Source: Gemmobacter lutimaris
GTDB lineage: Bacteria > Pseudomonadota > Alphaproteobacteria > Rhodobacterales > Rhodobacteraceae
Reading direction: 5' to 3'
Length of the DNA stretch: 64,000 nt
Assembly: GCF_003570715.1 (NCBI RefSeq)
Contig: NZ_QXXQ01000001.1
Span: forward strand, 1-64,000
The notes beneath the pieces were generated by a model, which saw only the letters and a list, made by a program, of their open reading frames with translations, did no database searches and had not been told where the DNA came from. Shown here piece by piece: positions 1 through 8,156 of the stretch; position 1 is the stretch's first letter; every line of letters starts with the position of its first letter. The position numbers and the translations under genes were made by a program.

Positions 1-22
1 GCCCAGCAGGGCCGGGGTGCAT

Positions 23-51
23 AGGGACCTCGTCTCGTAGTCCCTGACGAG
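23..51. repeat. Overlapping inverted repeats at left edge
   Basis: Two alternative hairpins share this stretch. AGGGAC (23-28) can pair with GTCCCT (40-45), and CTCGTC (29-34) can pair with GACGAG (46-51). About 30 bases downstream, the stretch around 83-99 contains GCAAGCGCG, which is also the core of the repeat pair at 18102-18202. The function is unknown. It could be the edge of a mobile or REP-like element next to the foreign-looking gene that follows. Confidence 0.3.
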
Positions 52-112
52 CTACCAACCGACCTCCGCTCTCTCCACTCGCCCCACCGCGCAAGCGCGA
101 AATCAATGGGGC

Positions 113-703
113 GTGGCCGTCGCTTACGGTGGAACCAAGTCAGTTGTGGGAAGTGTTGCGGTGATAGCTGGCACTGGAGGCGCCGCAACAGCGACCACCG
201 GAACGGCCATGACCGCCGCAGGTTACTATACGCTCGTTCATGCTACCACTGGCGCGACCATGCTTGGCTCTACCGCAGCAGGTGCTTCGGCAGCGGGCAC
301 AGTCGGGATCATCGCAGGAACGGGCGGCGGTATTGGAGCTGTCGCAGCCTTTATCACAGCCCCAGCCACGATTGTTGTTGCTGGCGTGGCGGCTGTCGGA
401 ACAGGAGGATTTGAAGTAGTCTGCTACTTCAAGGACGAGCGTATTACGGACTACGATGAAGTCTTAGAGCGGTTGAAATTGCTCGAGAAGTCCAACCCGG
501 AATTGGTCAGGTTTACCTATGGAGGCGTAAATCCCAAGCTTTCAGAAGTTGTACTAAAAACGTCTGAAGGTGAGAAACGTTACAAGATCAAGAAACTCTA
601 TATCGTGAACGGGATGCTGATGCACCGCGATTGGGGACGAAACACGAAGATTGGGCAGTTGGCTTTCATTGTTGCGCCGCCTCCGGAGTCCGGGAAAAAG
701 TAG
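113..703 (+). CDS. Hypothetical glycine-zipper-like membrane protein
   Basis: The protein has 196 residues with a GTG start. I do not recognise the family. Residues 1-105 are almost entirely Gly, Ala, Thr and Val with recurrent GxxxG/GTGG spacing, which suggests packed membrane helices of the glycine-zipper kind. Residues 106-196 form a charged, soluble tail with Lys- and Glu-rich segments. The 3' half of the gene is visibly AT-richer than the neighbouring genes and uses many A/T-ending codons, which suggests horizontal acquisition. An ATG at 106 is in another frame, and the stop at 38-40 bounds this frame upstream, so GTG at 113 is the first plausible start; no strong ribosome-binding site precedes it. 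A pore-forming or toxin-like role is conceivable but is inference only. Confidence 0.6.
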   Translation: MAVAYGGTKSVVGSVAVIAGTGGAATATTGTAMTAAGYYTLVHATTGATMLGSTAAGASAAGTVGIIAGTGGGIGAVAAFITAPATIVVAGVAAVGTGGFEVVCYFKDERITDYDEVLERLKLLEKSNPELVRFTYGGVNPKLSEVVLKTSEGEKRYKIKKLYIVNGMLMHRDWGRNTKIGQLAFIVAPPPESGKK

Positions 704-879
704 CCGCTTTTGGTCTCACCGCCCCACTCGTTGCCCCAAAGCCAACAAGACCGGCAGAAACCCTTTGGCGGTCTCCATCTTACATCGAATTCTGGCACCC
801 CAGCCAATCTTCCGGACATGAGCGGACGACCGAAGAACAGCCGCCTGATGCGAGCTTGCTCCGAAATATCCGATTGGCC

Positions 880-2001
880 TCAGCCCCTTCGGGCCAAGGC
901 TTGGGTCAGCAGGGTGCGGACGGCATCGCTTGGTACGTCTTCGGCCACGAAGGCCTCACCGATGCCACGGGCGAGGATGAAGCGCAGGCGGCCGTCGATC
1001 ACCTTTTTGTCCTGCCCCATCAGCGTCAGAAGGGCGGCTGCATCCGGCAGGTCGCCCGGAATATCGGCCAGATCAACCTTCATGCCCATGGCGCGCAGAT
1101 GGGCGCGGACGCGGCTGGGGGCCTCTTGCGAACAAAGGCCGAGCCGCTGGCTGAGTTCGAACGCCAGCGCACAGCCGATGGCGACACCCTCGCCATGCAG
1201 CAGACGGTCGCTGTAGCCGGTGGCCTTTTCCAGCGCGTGACAGAAGGTATGACCGAGGTTCAGCAGGGCACGGTCGCCCTCCTCCGTCTCGTCGCGCTCG
1301 ACGATGCGGGCCTTCATCTCGACCGAGCGGCGGACGGCATATTGCCGGGCGGCGGCGTCACCGGCGGCCAGAGCGGGGCCGTTGGTTTCCAGCCAGTCGA
1401 AGAAAGCGGAATCGCCCAGAAGGCCATATTTCACCACCTCGCCATAGCCCGACAGGAAATCGCGGGCAGGCAGGCTTTGCAACACGTCGATATCCGCCAG
1501 AACAAGGCTCGGCTGGTGGAAGGCGCCGACGAGGTTCTTGCCTTGTGCGGTATTGATGCCGGTCTTGCCGCCAACCGAGCTGTCCACCTGCGCCAGCAAT
1601 GAGGTCGGGATCTGCACGAACCGCACGCCCCGTCGCAACACCGCCGAGGCGAAGCCGACCAGATCGCCGATCACCCCGCCCCCCAGTGCAATCACGATGT
1701 CGCGGCGTTCCACCTTTTGTTCCAGCAGCCATTCGACGGTGCGGGAAAATTCGGGCCAGCCCTTCGTCGCCTCACCCGGCGGGAGGATCAGCGCCTCGGA
1801 CGCGATGCCCTCCGCCGCCAGCGCGGCTTGCAGCGGCGCAAGATGCGCAGCAGCGACATGGGCATCGCTGACGATGGCGACGCGCTTGCGCCGCAGGAGT
1901 GGTGCGATTTCCTGCCCCGCCGCGCCGATCAGCCCAGCCCCGATACGCACATCATAAGCGCGCGCACCCAGCGCGACGCGAACGGTTTCGATGCCAGTCA
2001 T
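880..2001 (-). CDS. aroB: 3-dehydroquinate synthase
   Basis: This enzyme converts DAHP to 3-dehydroquinate, the second step of the shikimate pathway, in the cytoplasm using NAD+ and a divalent metal. At 373 residues it has the normal family length. The NAD-binding GGGVIGD motif lies at residues 107-113, followed by the SSVGGKTGIN segment at 141-150. The likely metal ligands are E188 (in GYGEVVKYG), H251 (in NLGHTF) and H269 (in LLHGEG). Its start codon overlaps the stop of aroK by four bases, so the two genes are translationally coupled, as is common in Proteobacteria. The C-terminus ends cleanly at a TGA about 175 bases from the unrelated left-edge gene. Confidence 0.97.
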   Translation of the reverse strand: MTGIETVRVALGARAYDVRIGAGLIGAAGQEIAPLLRRKRVAIVSDAHVAAAHLAPLQAALAAEGIASEALILPPGEATKGWPEFSRTVEWLLEQKVERRDIVIALGGGVIGDLVGFASAVLRRGVRFVQIPTSLLAQVDSSVGGKTGINTAQGKNLVGAFHQPSLVLADIDVLQSLPARDFLSGYGEVVKYGLLGDSAFFDWLETNGPALAAGDAAARQYAVRRSVEMKARIVERDETEEGDRALLNLGHTFCHALEKATGYSDRLLHGEGVAIGCALAFELSQRLGLCSQEAPSRVRAHLRAMGMKVDLADIPGDLPDAAALLTLMGQDKKVIDGRLRFILARGIGEAFVAEDVPSDAVRTLLTQALARRG

Positions 2002-2546
2002 GCGTCAGTCCTTTCCAGCACATCGGGCCGCGTCGCAAGGGCGGCGATCACGCGATGGGCCATGTCGTCGATTGAAAGCTCGGGCGCCGCATCCACCGCC
2101 AGATCGGCCTTGGCATAAAGTGGCACACGTGCGTCATACAGATTGCGCAGCGTCTCGCGCGGGTTGGCGGTGCGCAGCAGCGGCCGGGTAGTCTTGTGCC
2201 GCACGCGCTGCCACAGCAGATCCAGATCGGCGCGCAGCCAGACCGAAACCCCGGCCTCGCCGATCAGCGCACGGTTCTGGTCTGCCAGAAAAGCCCCGCC
2301 CCCGGTGGACAGGATACAGGGCGTGCCGCGCAGCAGCCGGCCCAGCACTTCGGTTTCGCGGGCGCGGAAGAAGGGCTCGCCGTCACGTTCGAAGATTTCA
2401 GCGATGCTGCGCTGTGCCGCCTGAACGATTTCCTCGTCGGAATCACGGAAAGGCACCCCCAGAAGCCGCGCCACGGCGGTGCCCACCGCCGTCTTGCCCG
2501 CGCCCATCATCCCGACAAGCGCCACGGTTTTCTTCAGACGGTCCAT
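1998..2546 (-). CDS. aroK: Shikimate kinase
   Basis: The kinase phosphorylates shikimate to shikimate-3-phosphate with ATP. The product is 182 residues from the chosen ATG at 2546. The open frame extends 34 codons further upstream, but that part lacks family similarity, and the chosen start places the Walker A motif GMMGAGKT about ten residues in, as in known shikimate kinases. Other markers are DSDEEI (substrate and Mg binding), the STGGGAF loop and the RPLL lid region. The gene overlaps aroB by four bases. The region upstream (2547-2717) separates it from the divergent operon that begins with the 44-aa peptide. Confidence 0.95.
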   Translation of the reverse strand: MDRLKKTVALVGMMGAGKTAVGTAVARLLGVPFRDSDEEIVQAAQRSIAEIFERDGEPFFRARETEVLGRLLRGTPCILSTGGGAFLADQNRALIGEAGVSVWLRADLDLLWQRVRHKTTRPLLRTANPRETLRNLYDARVPLYAKADLAVDAAPELSIDDMAHRVIAALATRPDVLERTDA

Positions 2547-2717
2547 CCCCTTCGCCCTTTTTTCCTGCTTTCCGCGGGCACTGCGGCAATCGGTTGCCGG
2601 TCGCGGAAAGTTTTGCCCTGAATGGCGTGAACTCGCGCGAAATGCCATATATAATCGTCGGCAAACCTCCGCCGGTCGTCGTGCGGGGGATAAACACTAC
2701 GTCAGAGGGCCGGGCAC

Positions 2718-2852
2718 ATGGGGCGCATCATCAAACTTCTTCTGCTTCTGGCGGTGCTGGGCTTCGCGGGGCTGGCCGGGTATGCCTATTTCGGCCTGCC
2801 CGAGCCGGACATGCGCGAGATTTCCGTGCCGGTGATACTTGATGCGAATTGA
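2718..2852 (+). CDS. Small single-pass membrane protein, 44 aa
   Basis: This short frame starts with ATG at 2718 after a GAGGG ribosome-binding sequence. It encodes a basic N-terminus (MGRIIK), one hydrophobic helix at about residues 6-25 and a short acidic tail ending in DAN. Its last bases overlap the start of the next gene, which suggests translational coupling with the exported protein and xerD. I know no function for it. It is the first gene of the plus-strand unit running to 6718. It could alternatively be only a leader peptide, but the good ribosome-binding site and the transmembrane profile favour a real small protein. Confidence 0.6.
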   Translation: MGRIIKLLLLLAVLGFAGLAGYAYFGLPEPDMREISVPVILDAN

Positions 2853-4446
2853 GACTGCCCGTCTGGCGGCGATTCTGGGTCTGACGCTGATTGCGGGACA
2901 CCCCGCGCGGGCTGACAACCCGATGTCGGCAATCGACTGGCTGTCGAAATCTGTTGCAGCCCCCGGAACGCATCGGGTGCAGCCGCCTCAGGGTGGCAAG
3001 ATCCCGAGTTCAGTGCCCCTGCCCTCGCGCCCGGCCAATGAACCGGCAGTCACCAAGGATGCGCGGCCCGCCGAGGTGACGGTGACCGTGCTGGGCGCCC
3101 CCACACCCGACAGCGTGGGGCTCCTGCCAGCCGAGCGCACCGGCCTGCCGCGCGACCTTTGGGGGCTGACGCGCGCCAGCGATATCGCCCGCACCATCAC
3201 CGAGGCGGAAGAGCCGGTCCTGCCCACCCTTCAGGGCCTGTTCAGCACGCTTCTGCTGGCCGAGGCCAATCCGCCGGTGGATAGTGGGCCGGAAGGGCGT
3301 CTGCTGTTGGCGCGGATCGACAAGTTGCTGGCGCTGGGGGCGCTGGATCAGGCATCGGGGCTGATCCAGCTTGTGCGGTCACGCACGCCTGAACTGTTCC
3401 GACGCCGGTTCGACATCGCGCTGCTGACCGGGCAGGAAGACAGCGCCTGCATCGAAATGCAATCCTCGCCGCATCTGGCCCCCACGCTGACTGCGCGGGT
3501 GTTCTGTCTGGCGCGGGCGGGCGACTGGAATGCCGCTGCCCTGACGCTGAACACCGCCCGCGCCCTTGGTCAGGTGGAGCCGGAAGACGAAGTGCTGCTG
3601 ACCCGGTTCCTTGACGCCGAACTCGCGGACAGCATCCCGTCGCTTCCGCCGCCCGAACAACCCACGCCGCTGGTCTGGCGCATCTACGAGGCAATTGGCG
3701 AGCCCCTGCCGACGCTGGGCCTGCCCATTGCCTTTGCCCATGCCGAATTGCGGCCACAGGCCGGGTGGAAGGCTCAGGTGGAAGCCGCAGAACGGCTGTC
3801 ACGGGCGGGGGCCATCACCCCCAACCTGCTGCTGGGCATGTATACGGCGCGGGCGCCCGCTGCCTCGGGCGGTGTCTGGGATCGTGTCGATCTGTTCCAG
3901 CGCTTTGACAGCGCGCTTGCCAGCGGCAAACCCGACCGTATTGCCCGCATCCTGCCGGATGTCTGGCAGGCCATGGCGGGCGCCGAACTGGAGCCTCCTT
4001 TCGCGGCCCTCTACGGCGACCGGCTGATGCATGTCGGGCTGACCGGCGATGCCGCGACTCTGGCCTTCCGCATCGCGTTGCTGTCGCCCGCCTATGAGCG
4101 CGCGGCGCTGGATCGCGCGGCGACCGTGCCGCAGCCCGATGTGCAGGAGGCCTTTCTGATCGGCCTTGCGCGCGGCAACATCAAGGGCCTGACCCCGCCC
4201 GACAGCATGTCCCGCGCCATAGCGCCTGCCTTCCTTGCACCCGAAATCGCCGCCGAGCCGCAGCATCTGCTGGATGAGCGCCGCTTTGGCGAGGCGCTGC
4301 TCTGGGCTATTGCGCGTGTCGGGCGCGGTGTGCATGGCGATCCCCGTGGCGTGGCCGAGGGCCTGTCACTTCTGCGGCGGATGGGGCTGGAAGACACGGC
4401 CCGCCGCACCGCGCTGGAACTGCTGTTGCTGGAGCGGCGCGGATGA
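2842..4446 (+). CDS. Exported alpha-helical protein of unknown function
   Basis: The protein is about 534 residues from ATG 2842; a TTG codon directly before it extends the frame by one residue. It starts with a Sec signal peptide (MRIETARLAAILGLTLIAG, cleavage probably near ARA-DN at residue 25). A Pro-rich linker lies around residues 45-90. The rest is Ala/Leu-rich and helical, resembling degenerate TPR-like hairpins (for example LLLARIDKLLALGALDQA). I recognise no catalytic motif. It overlaps the 44-aa peptide upstream and, by four bases, xerD downstream. A periplasmic scaffold role is a guess from the helical repeat character. Confidence 0.75.
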   Translation: MRIETARLAAILGLTLIAGHPARADNPMSAIDWLSKSVAAPGTHRVQPPQGGKIPSSVPLPSRPANEPAVTKDARPAEVTVTVLGAPTPDSVGLLPAERTGLPRDLWGLTRASDIARTITEAEEPVLPTLQGLFSTLLLAEANPPVDSGPEGRLLLARIDKLLALGALDQASGLIQLVRSRTPELFRRRFDIALLTGQEDSACIEMQSSPHLAPTLTARVFCLARAGDWNAAALTLNTARALGQVEPEDEVLLTRFLDAELADSIPSLPPPEQPTPLVWRIYEAIGEPLPTLGLPIAFAHAELRPQAGWKAQVEAAERLSRAGAITPNLLLGMYTARAPAASGGVWDRVDLFQRFDSALASGKPDRIARILPDVWQAMAGAELEPPFAALYGDRLMHVGLTGDAATLAFRIALLSPAYERAALDRAATVPQPDVQEAFLIGLARGNIKGLTPPDSMSRAIAPAFLAPEIAAEPQHLLDERRFGEALLWAIARVGRGVHGDPRGVAEGLSLLRRMGLEDTARRTALELLLLERRG

Positions 4447-5396
4447 CAACGGCCCCCTCGGGAATGGAGCGGTGGATCTCTACCTTCCTCGACGCACAGG
4501 CTGCCGAGCGTTCGGCTGCGCGCAACACGCGCCTGGCCTATGGGCGCGATCTGCTGGATTTCGCGGGTTGGCTGAAACACCGTGGTCTGGATTACACGAC
4601 TGTCAGCCGCGAAGGCGTGGAGGATTACCTGATCTCGTGCGAGGCGGAGGGGCTTTCCCCCGCCACGCGCGCCCGGCGCCTTTCGGCCATCCGGCAATTG
4701 TTCCGGTTCGCCCATGAAGAGGACTGGCGGGCAGACAATCCGGCGCTGCGGCTGTCCGCACCGGGCCGAGAAAAGAAACTGCCGCAGGTTCTGAGCCTTG
4801 ACGAGGTGGACCGCCTGCTGGAGGCCGCGCGCGACAAGGGCCGGTCACTGGATGATCAGATCCGCAACTGCGCCTTGGTCGAACTGCTTTACGCCACCGG
4901 AATGCGGGTATCCGAACTGGTGGAACTGCCAGTCGCGGCGGTGCGGGGCGATCCGCAGATGATCCTCGTGCGCGGCAAGGGCGGAAAAGAGCGTATGGTG
5001 CCGCTGTCGCCCCCGGCGCGCGTGGCGGTGGCCGACTGGCTGACCCGCCGCGACCGGGCGGAGGATCTGGCGCGCAAGGAAGGCGCGCCCGCATCGAAAT
5101 TCCTGTTTCCGGGGCGCGGCACCGCAGGCCATCTGACGCGGAACCACTTCTACATCCTGATCAAGCAGATTGCCGTTCTGGCGGGCGTCAGCCCCAGCAA
5201 GGTCACACCGCATACGCTGCGCCATGCCTTTGCGACGCATCTTCTGGCCGGGGGCGCCGATCTGCGCGTCATCCAGACCCTGCTGGGTCATGCCGATGTT
5301 GCGACGACCGAGATATATACCCATGTGCTGGACGATCATCTGAAATCGCTGGTATTGACCCATCACCCCCTGGCCCGAAGGACCGAAGACGAATGA
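4443..5396 (+). CDS. xerD: Site-specific tyrosine recombinase XerD
   Basis: XerD acts with XerC at the chromosomal dif site to resolve chromosome dimers under FtsK control. At 317 residues the size is typical. An N-terminal SAM-like core-binding domain occupies residues 10-95. The C-terminal catalytic domain carries R155 (ATGMRVSEL), the lysine in GKGGKER at about 179-182, H257 and R260 (HTLRHAF), H283 (LLGHADV) and the nucleophile Y292 (IYTHV). All catalytic residues are present, so it should be active. It sits between an exported protein and a CorC-like gene with four-base overlaps on both sides. This housekeeping context, together with the length, argues against a phage integrase. Confidence 0.93.
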   Translation: MTTAPSGMERWISTFLDAQAAERSAARNTRLAYGRDLLDFAGWLKHRGLDYTTVSREGVEDYLISCEAEGLSPATRARRLSAIRQLFRFAHEEDWRADNPALRLSAPGREKKLPQVLSLDEVDRLLEAARDKGRSLDDQIRNCALVELLYATGMRVSELVELPVAAVRGDPQMILVRGKGGKERMVPLSPPARVAVADWLTRRDRAEDLARKEGAPASKFLFPGRGTAGHLTRNHFYILIKQIAVLAGVSPSKVTPHTLRHAFATHLLAGGADLRVIQTLLGHADVATTEIYTHVLDDHLKSLVLTHHPLARRTEDE

Positions 5397-6718
5397 GCCC
5401 CGAAACGATGGATGCCGCCGCACCGCTTCTGGATACGGCGGACTGGATCATGGCGGGTGCCATTCTTTGCCTTCTGCTGCTGTCAGCTTTCTTTTCCGGT
5501 TCCGAAACCGCGCTGACTGCCGCCTCACGCGGCAAGCTGAAGGCACAGGCCGACAAGGGATCGTCGGGTGCCGCCACCGCGATGCGGGTTACGGAAGACA
5601 GCGAGCGCATGATCGGCGCGCTGCTGCTGGGCAACAACATCGTCAATATCCTCTCGGCCTCGCTGGCGACTGCGCTGCTGACCCGTCTGGTCGGCGCGAA
5701 TGGCGTGGCGCTGGCGACCTTCGTGATGACGGCACTGGTTCTGGTCTTTGGCGAGGTGCTGCCGAAAACCCTGTCGATCACCTATCCCGAACAGGTCGCC
5801 GCGCGGGTGGCGCCGATCATCCGGGTGCTGATGGTGGTGTTTTCGCCGGTCATCCTTGTGGTGCGGATGCTGGTGCGCGGGCTTCTGCGCCTGATGGGCC
5901 TGACCCCCGACCCCGAGGGCCGGATGCTGGCCATGCGCGAGGAAATCGTGGGCGCCATTGCGCTGGGCCATTCCGAAGGTGCGGTGGAAAAGGAAGACCG
6001 TGACCGTCTGCTGGGTGCCCTGCATCTGGGGGACCGCACGGTAGAAGAGGTGATGCGCCACCGCCGCCATATCGAAATGGTGGATGCCGATCTGCCGTCA
6101 GAGACGATCCTGACACAGGTCCTGTCGTCTCCCCATACGCGCCTGCCGCTTTATCGTGGCGACAGCGAAAACATCGTCGGCGTGATCCATGCCAAGGATC
6201 TGCTGCGCGAAGTGGACCGGGTGATGCGCCAGAACTCCGGCGTCGCCGATGCGCTGACCGATCTCGACGTGATGAAAGTGGCGATGAAGCCCTATTTCGT
6301 GCCCGAGACGACGACGCTTGACGAACAGATGCGCGAATTCCTGAAGCGTCGCACCCATTTCGCCATCGTGGTCGATGAATATGGCGGCATTCAGGGCCTG
6401 ATCACGCTGGAAGACATCATCGAGGAAATCACCGGCGACATCACCGATGAATTCGATGTGGTGCAGAAGGAAGAGGCGCTGAGCCGCGATGCCAATGGCG
6501 ATTACATCGTGGACGGCGCCATGACGATCCGCGACCTGAACCGGGCGATGGACTGGCAATTGCCCGATGACGAGGCCAATACGATTGCCGGTCTGGTGAT
6601 CCATGAGGCGCAGATGATCCCGGCAGAAGGTCAGGCCTTCAGCTTCCACGGCTTCCGCTTCGAGGTCGCCGCGAAACGCGAGAACCGGCTGACGCGTCTG
6701 AAGATCCGGCCGCTGTAA
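5393..6718 (+). CDS. HlyC/CorC family membrane protein (DUF21-CBS-CorC)
   Basis: This 441-residue member of the CNNM/CorC family is implicated in Mg2+/Co2+ efflux or homeostasis in the inner membrane. A DUF21 transmembrane domain spans about residues 15-190, beginning with the typical AFFSGSETAL motif. Two CBS domains follow (about 200-330), including the HFAIVVDEYGGIQGLITLEDIIEEI segment, which is cited here by position (about 321-345). A CorC_HlyC transporter-associated domain forms the C-terminus from about 365. The start ATG overlaps the xerD stop. The name 'hemolysin' in older annotations is historical; nothing here suggests a toxin. Confidence 0.92.
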   Translation: MSPETMDAAAPLLDTADWIMAGAILCLLLLSAFFSGSETALTAASRGKLKAQADKGSSGAATAMRVTEDSERMIGALLLGNNIVNILSASLATALLTRLVGANGVALATFVMTALVLVFGEVLPKTLSITYPEQVAARVAPIIRVLMVVFSPVILVVRMLVRGLLRLMGLTPDPEGRMLAMREEIVGAIALGHSEGAVEKEDRDRLLGALHLGDRTVEEVMRHRRHIEMVDADLPSETILTQVLSSPHTRLPLYRGDSENIVGVIHAKDLLREVDRVMRQNSGVADALTDLDVMKVAMKPYFVPETTTLDEQMREFLKRRTHFAIVVDEYGGIQGLITLEDIIEEITGDITDEFDVVQKEEALSRDANGDYIVDGAMTIRDLNRAMDWQLPDDEANTIAGLVIHEAQMIPAEGQAFSFHGFRFEVAAKRENRLTRLKIRPL

Positions 6719-6730
6719 CGGCAGCCGGTT

Positions 6731-8065
6731 TCAGAATATCCCGATCCGCGCCGCCAGCCCGTCGGTCGTATACACGTCTTCCAGCACCAGCAGATTGCCG
6801 CGCCCGAAATCGAACACGACACCGGCATCCGTGGCGGTGGCGAACGTGTTCACGATCTGCCACGGGGTCAGATCCCCGCTCCACAGGTTGTCGTCGAAAG
6901 CCAGCCTGTCGCCTTCCGACAGGTCGAAATCCATCACCCGGTCGGTGCCAAAACCCTTGCGCAGCACGAAAGTATCGGCATCGTCCCCGCCATACAGCTT
7001 GTCCGCGCCGCCATCACCCACAAGACGGTCCTTGCCATCGCCACCGTATAGCTTGTCAGCATGGCGCCCGCCCGACAGCCTGTCATTGCCCGCATCGCCA
7101 TAAAGCTGGTCGCGGCCATTGCCTCCTGACAGCCTGTCACTGCCGCCGCCTGCGCGCAGCACGTCATTACCCGCCTCGCCCGCCAGCGTGTTGCGGGATT
7201 CGTTCCCGATCAGCACATTGCGCTTGTCATTGCCGGTCAATCCGGCCGCAACCATACCCAACAGCTCGGCACGGCTGATGCCCTCGATCAGCGTCACATC
7301 GCCCGAAACCTTCAGCACCGATCCGTTGACAAGATCGACCTTCACATTGCCCTTCCCCAGATCGACACCGACCGCAATGTCCCCGCCAATCTGAAGCGTC
7401 ACCTCGCTGCGGGCCTTGGCCGACAGCGCGTAACCGCCTGTCGATCCGGTGGTTTCCGCATTGCCCTTGAGAATTGTGAACTCCAGCCCCGACTGCCCTT
7501 CGCCGATGGAATAGAACCCGTCCCGGTCGCGGTCGGTATAGGCCACGCCGGTCACCCACGCCCGTTCGGACGCGAGACCGAAATCCAGCGTCACGAAATC
7601 GGCCTTGCCATACACTTCGGCAACACCGATTTCACGGTAGCGTTCCTGCATCATGTTGTAGCGGTGGTCCGGGCTGTCCCAGAGTGTGTTGAAATGGGCC
7701 TGCATTGCTCTTTCGGTCGCGGTTCCGATGCCCGCGCCATAGGACAGGTTTTCCCCCAGTGCCCAGCCATAATAGCTTTTCTCATATCCGGCTGCGAGAA
7801 TGCGGTCGTCATAGGCAGAGCCGCCCTTGCCGACGTGGCTGAAGGTATTGGTGTCGGCCATCCATTGCGAATGGCCGGTCGCGGCCTTGTCCAGCGCCTC
7901 CTGCGGCGCCAGCACCTGTTTCGGGCTGCCGTCGATCTTGCCATTCATGCTGGAGGGCAGGCCGGTATTCAGGGCGGTGCCCTGTCTTTTTGCCTCTCCC
8001 AACGGGTCAAGCCGGGCGCGATTGAGCAATTCGAGCATGTATTGCTCGGCATCCGTCATAGGCAT
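6731..8065 (-). CDS. CAP-domain protein with RTX calcium-binding repeats
   Basis: A 444-residue, probably type I-secreted protein. Residues 5-165 form a CAP/SCP domain with its conserved cavity residues H65 and H77 (FSHVGKGG), E105 (LGENLSYG) and H134 (SPDHRYN). A beta-rich middle region follows (residues 170-270) with an EF-like stretch TDRDRDG. Residues 280-370 carry about eight RTX nonapeptides of the GGxGxDxL type (for example GGNGRDQLYGDAGNDRL). The C-terminus has the hydrophobic, acidic character typical of type I signals. There is no Sec signal, consistent with type I export. No ABC exporter genes lie nearby. GGGAGGGG-like ribosome binding precedes the start. Confidence 0.9.
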   Translation of the reverse strand: MPMTDAEQYMLELLNRARLDPLGEAKRQGTALNTGLPSSMNGKIDGSPKQVLAPQEALDKAATGHSQWMADTNTFSHVGKGGSAYDDRILAAGYEKSYYGWALGENLSYGAGIGTATERAMQAHFNTLWDSPDHRYNMMQERYREIGVAEVYGKADFVTLDFGLASERAWVTGVAYTDRDRDGFYSIGEGQSGLEFTILKGNAETTGSTGGYALSAKARSEVTLQIGGDIAVGVDLGKGNVKVDLVNGSVLKVSGDVTLIEGISRAELLGMVAAGLTGNDKRNVLIGNESRNTLAGEAGNDVLRAGGGSDRLSGGNGRDQLYGDAGNDRLSGGRHADKLYGGDGKDRLVGDGGADKLYGGDDADTFVLRKGFGTDRVMDFDLSEGDRLAFDDNLWSGDLTPWQIVNTFATATDAGVVFDFGRGNLLVLEDVYTTDGLAARIGIF

Positions 8066-8156
8066 TCAACCCCTCCCACACGCAACAAACTTGGCCGATA
8101 TGAGAGAATAGTGCAAATGACGGCGGCAAAGAGGCGTCAACATGCCCTTCTTTCGG

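Noticed and set aside
1-112. tRNA or att site at the left edge (text resembling a D-arm on the minus strand)
   Set aside because: No full cloverleaf could be assembled; the inverted repeats at 23-51 are incompatible with one.
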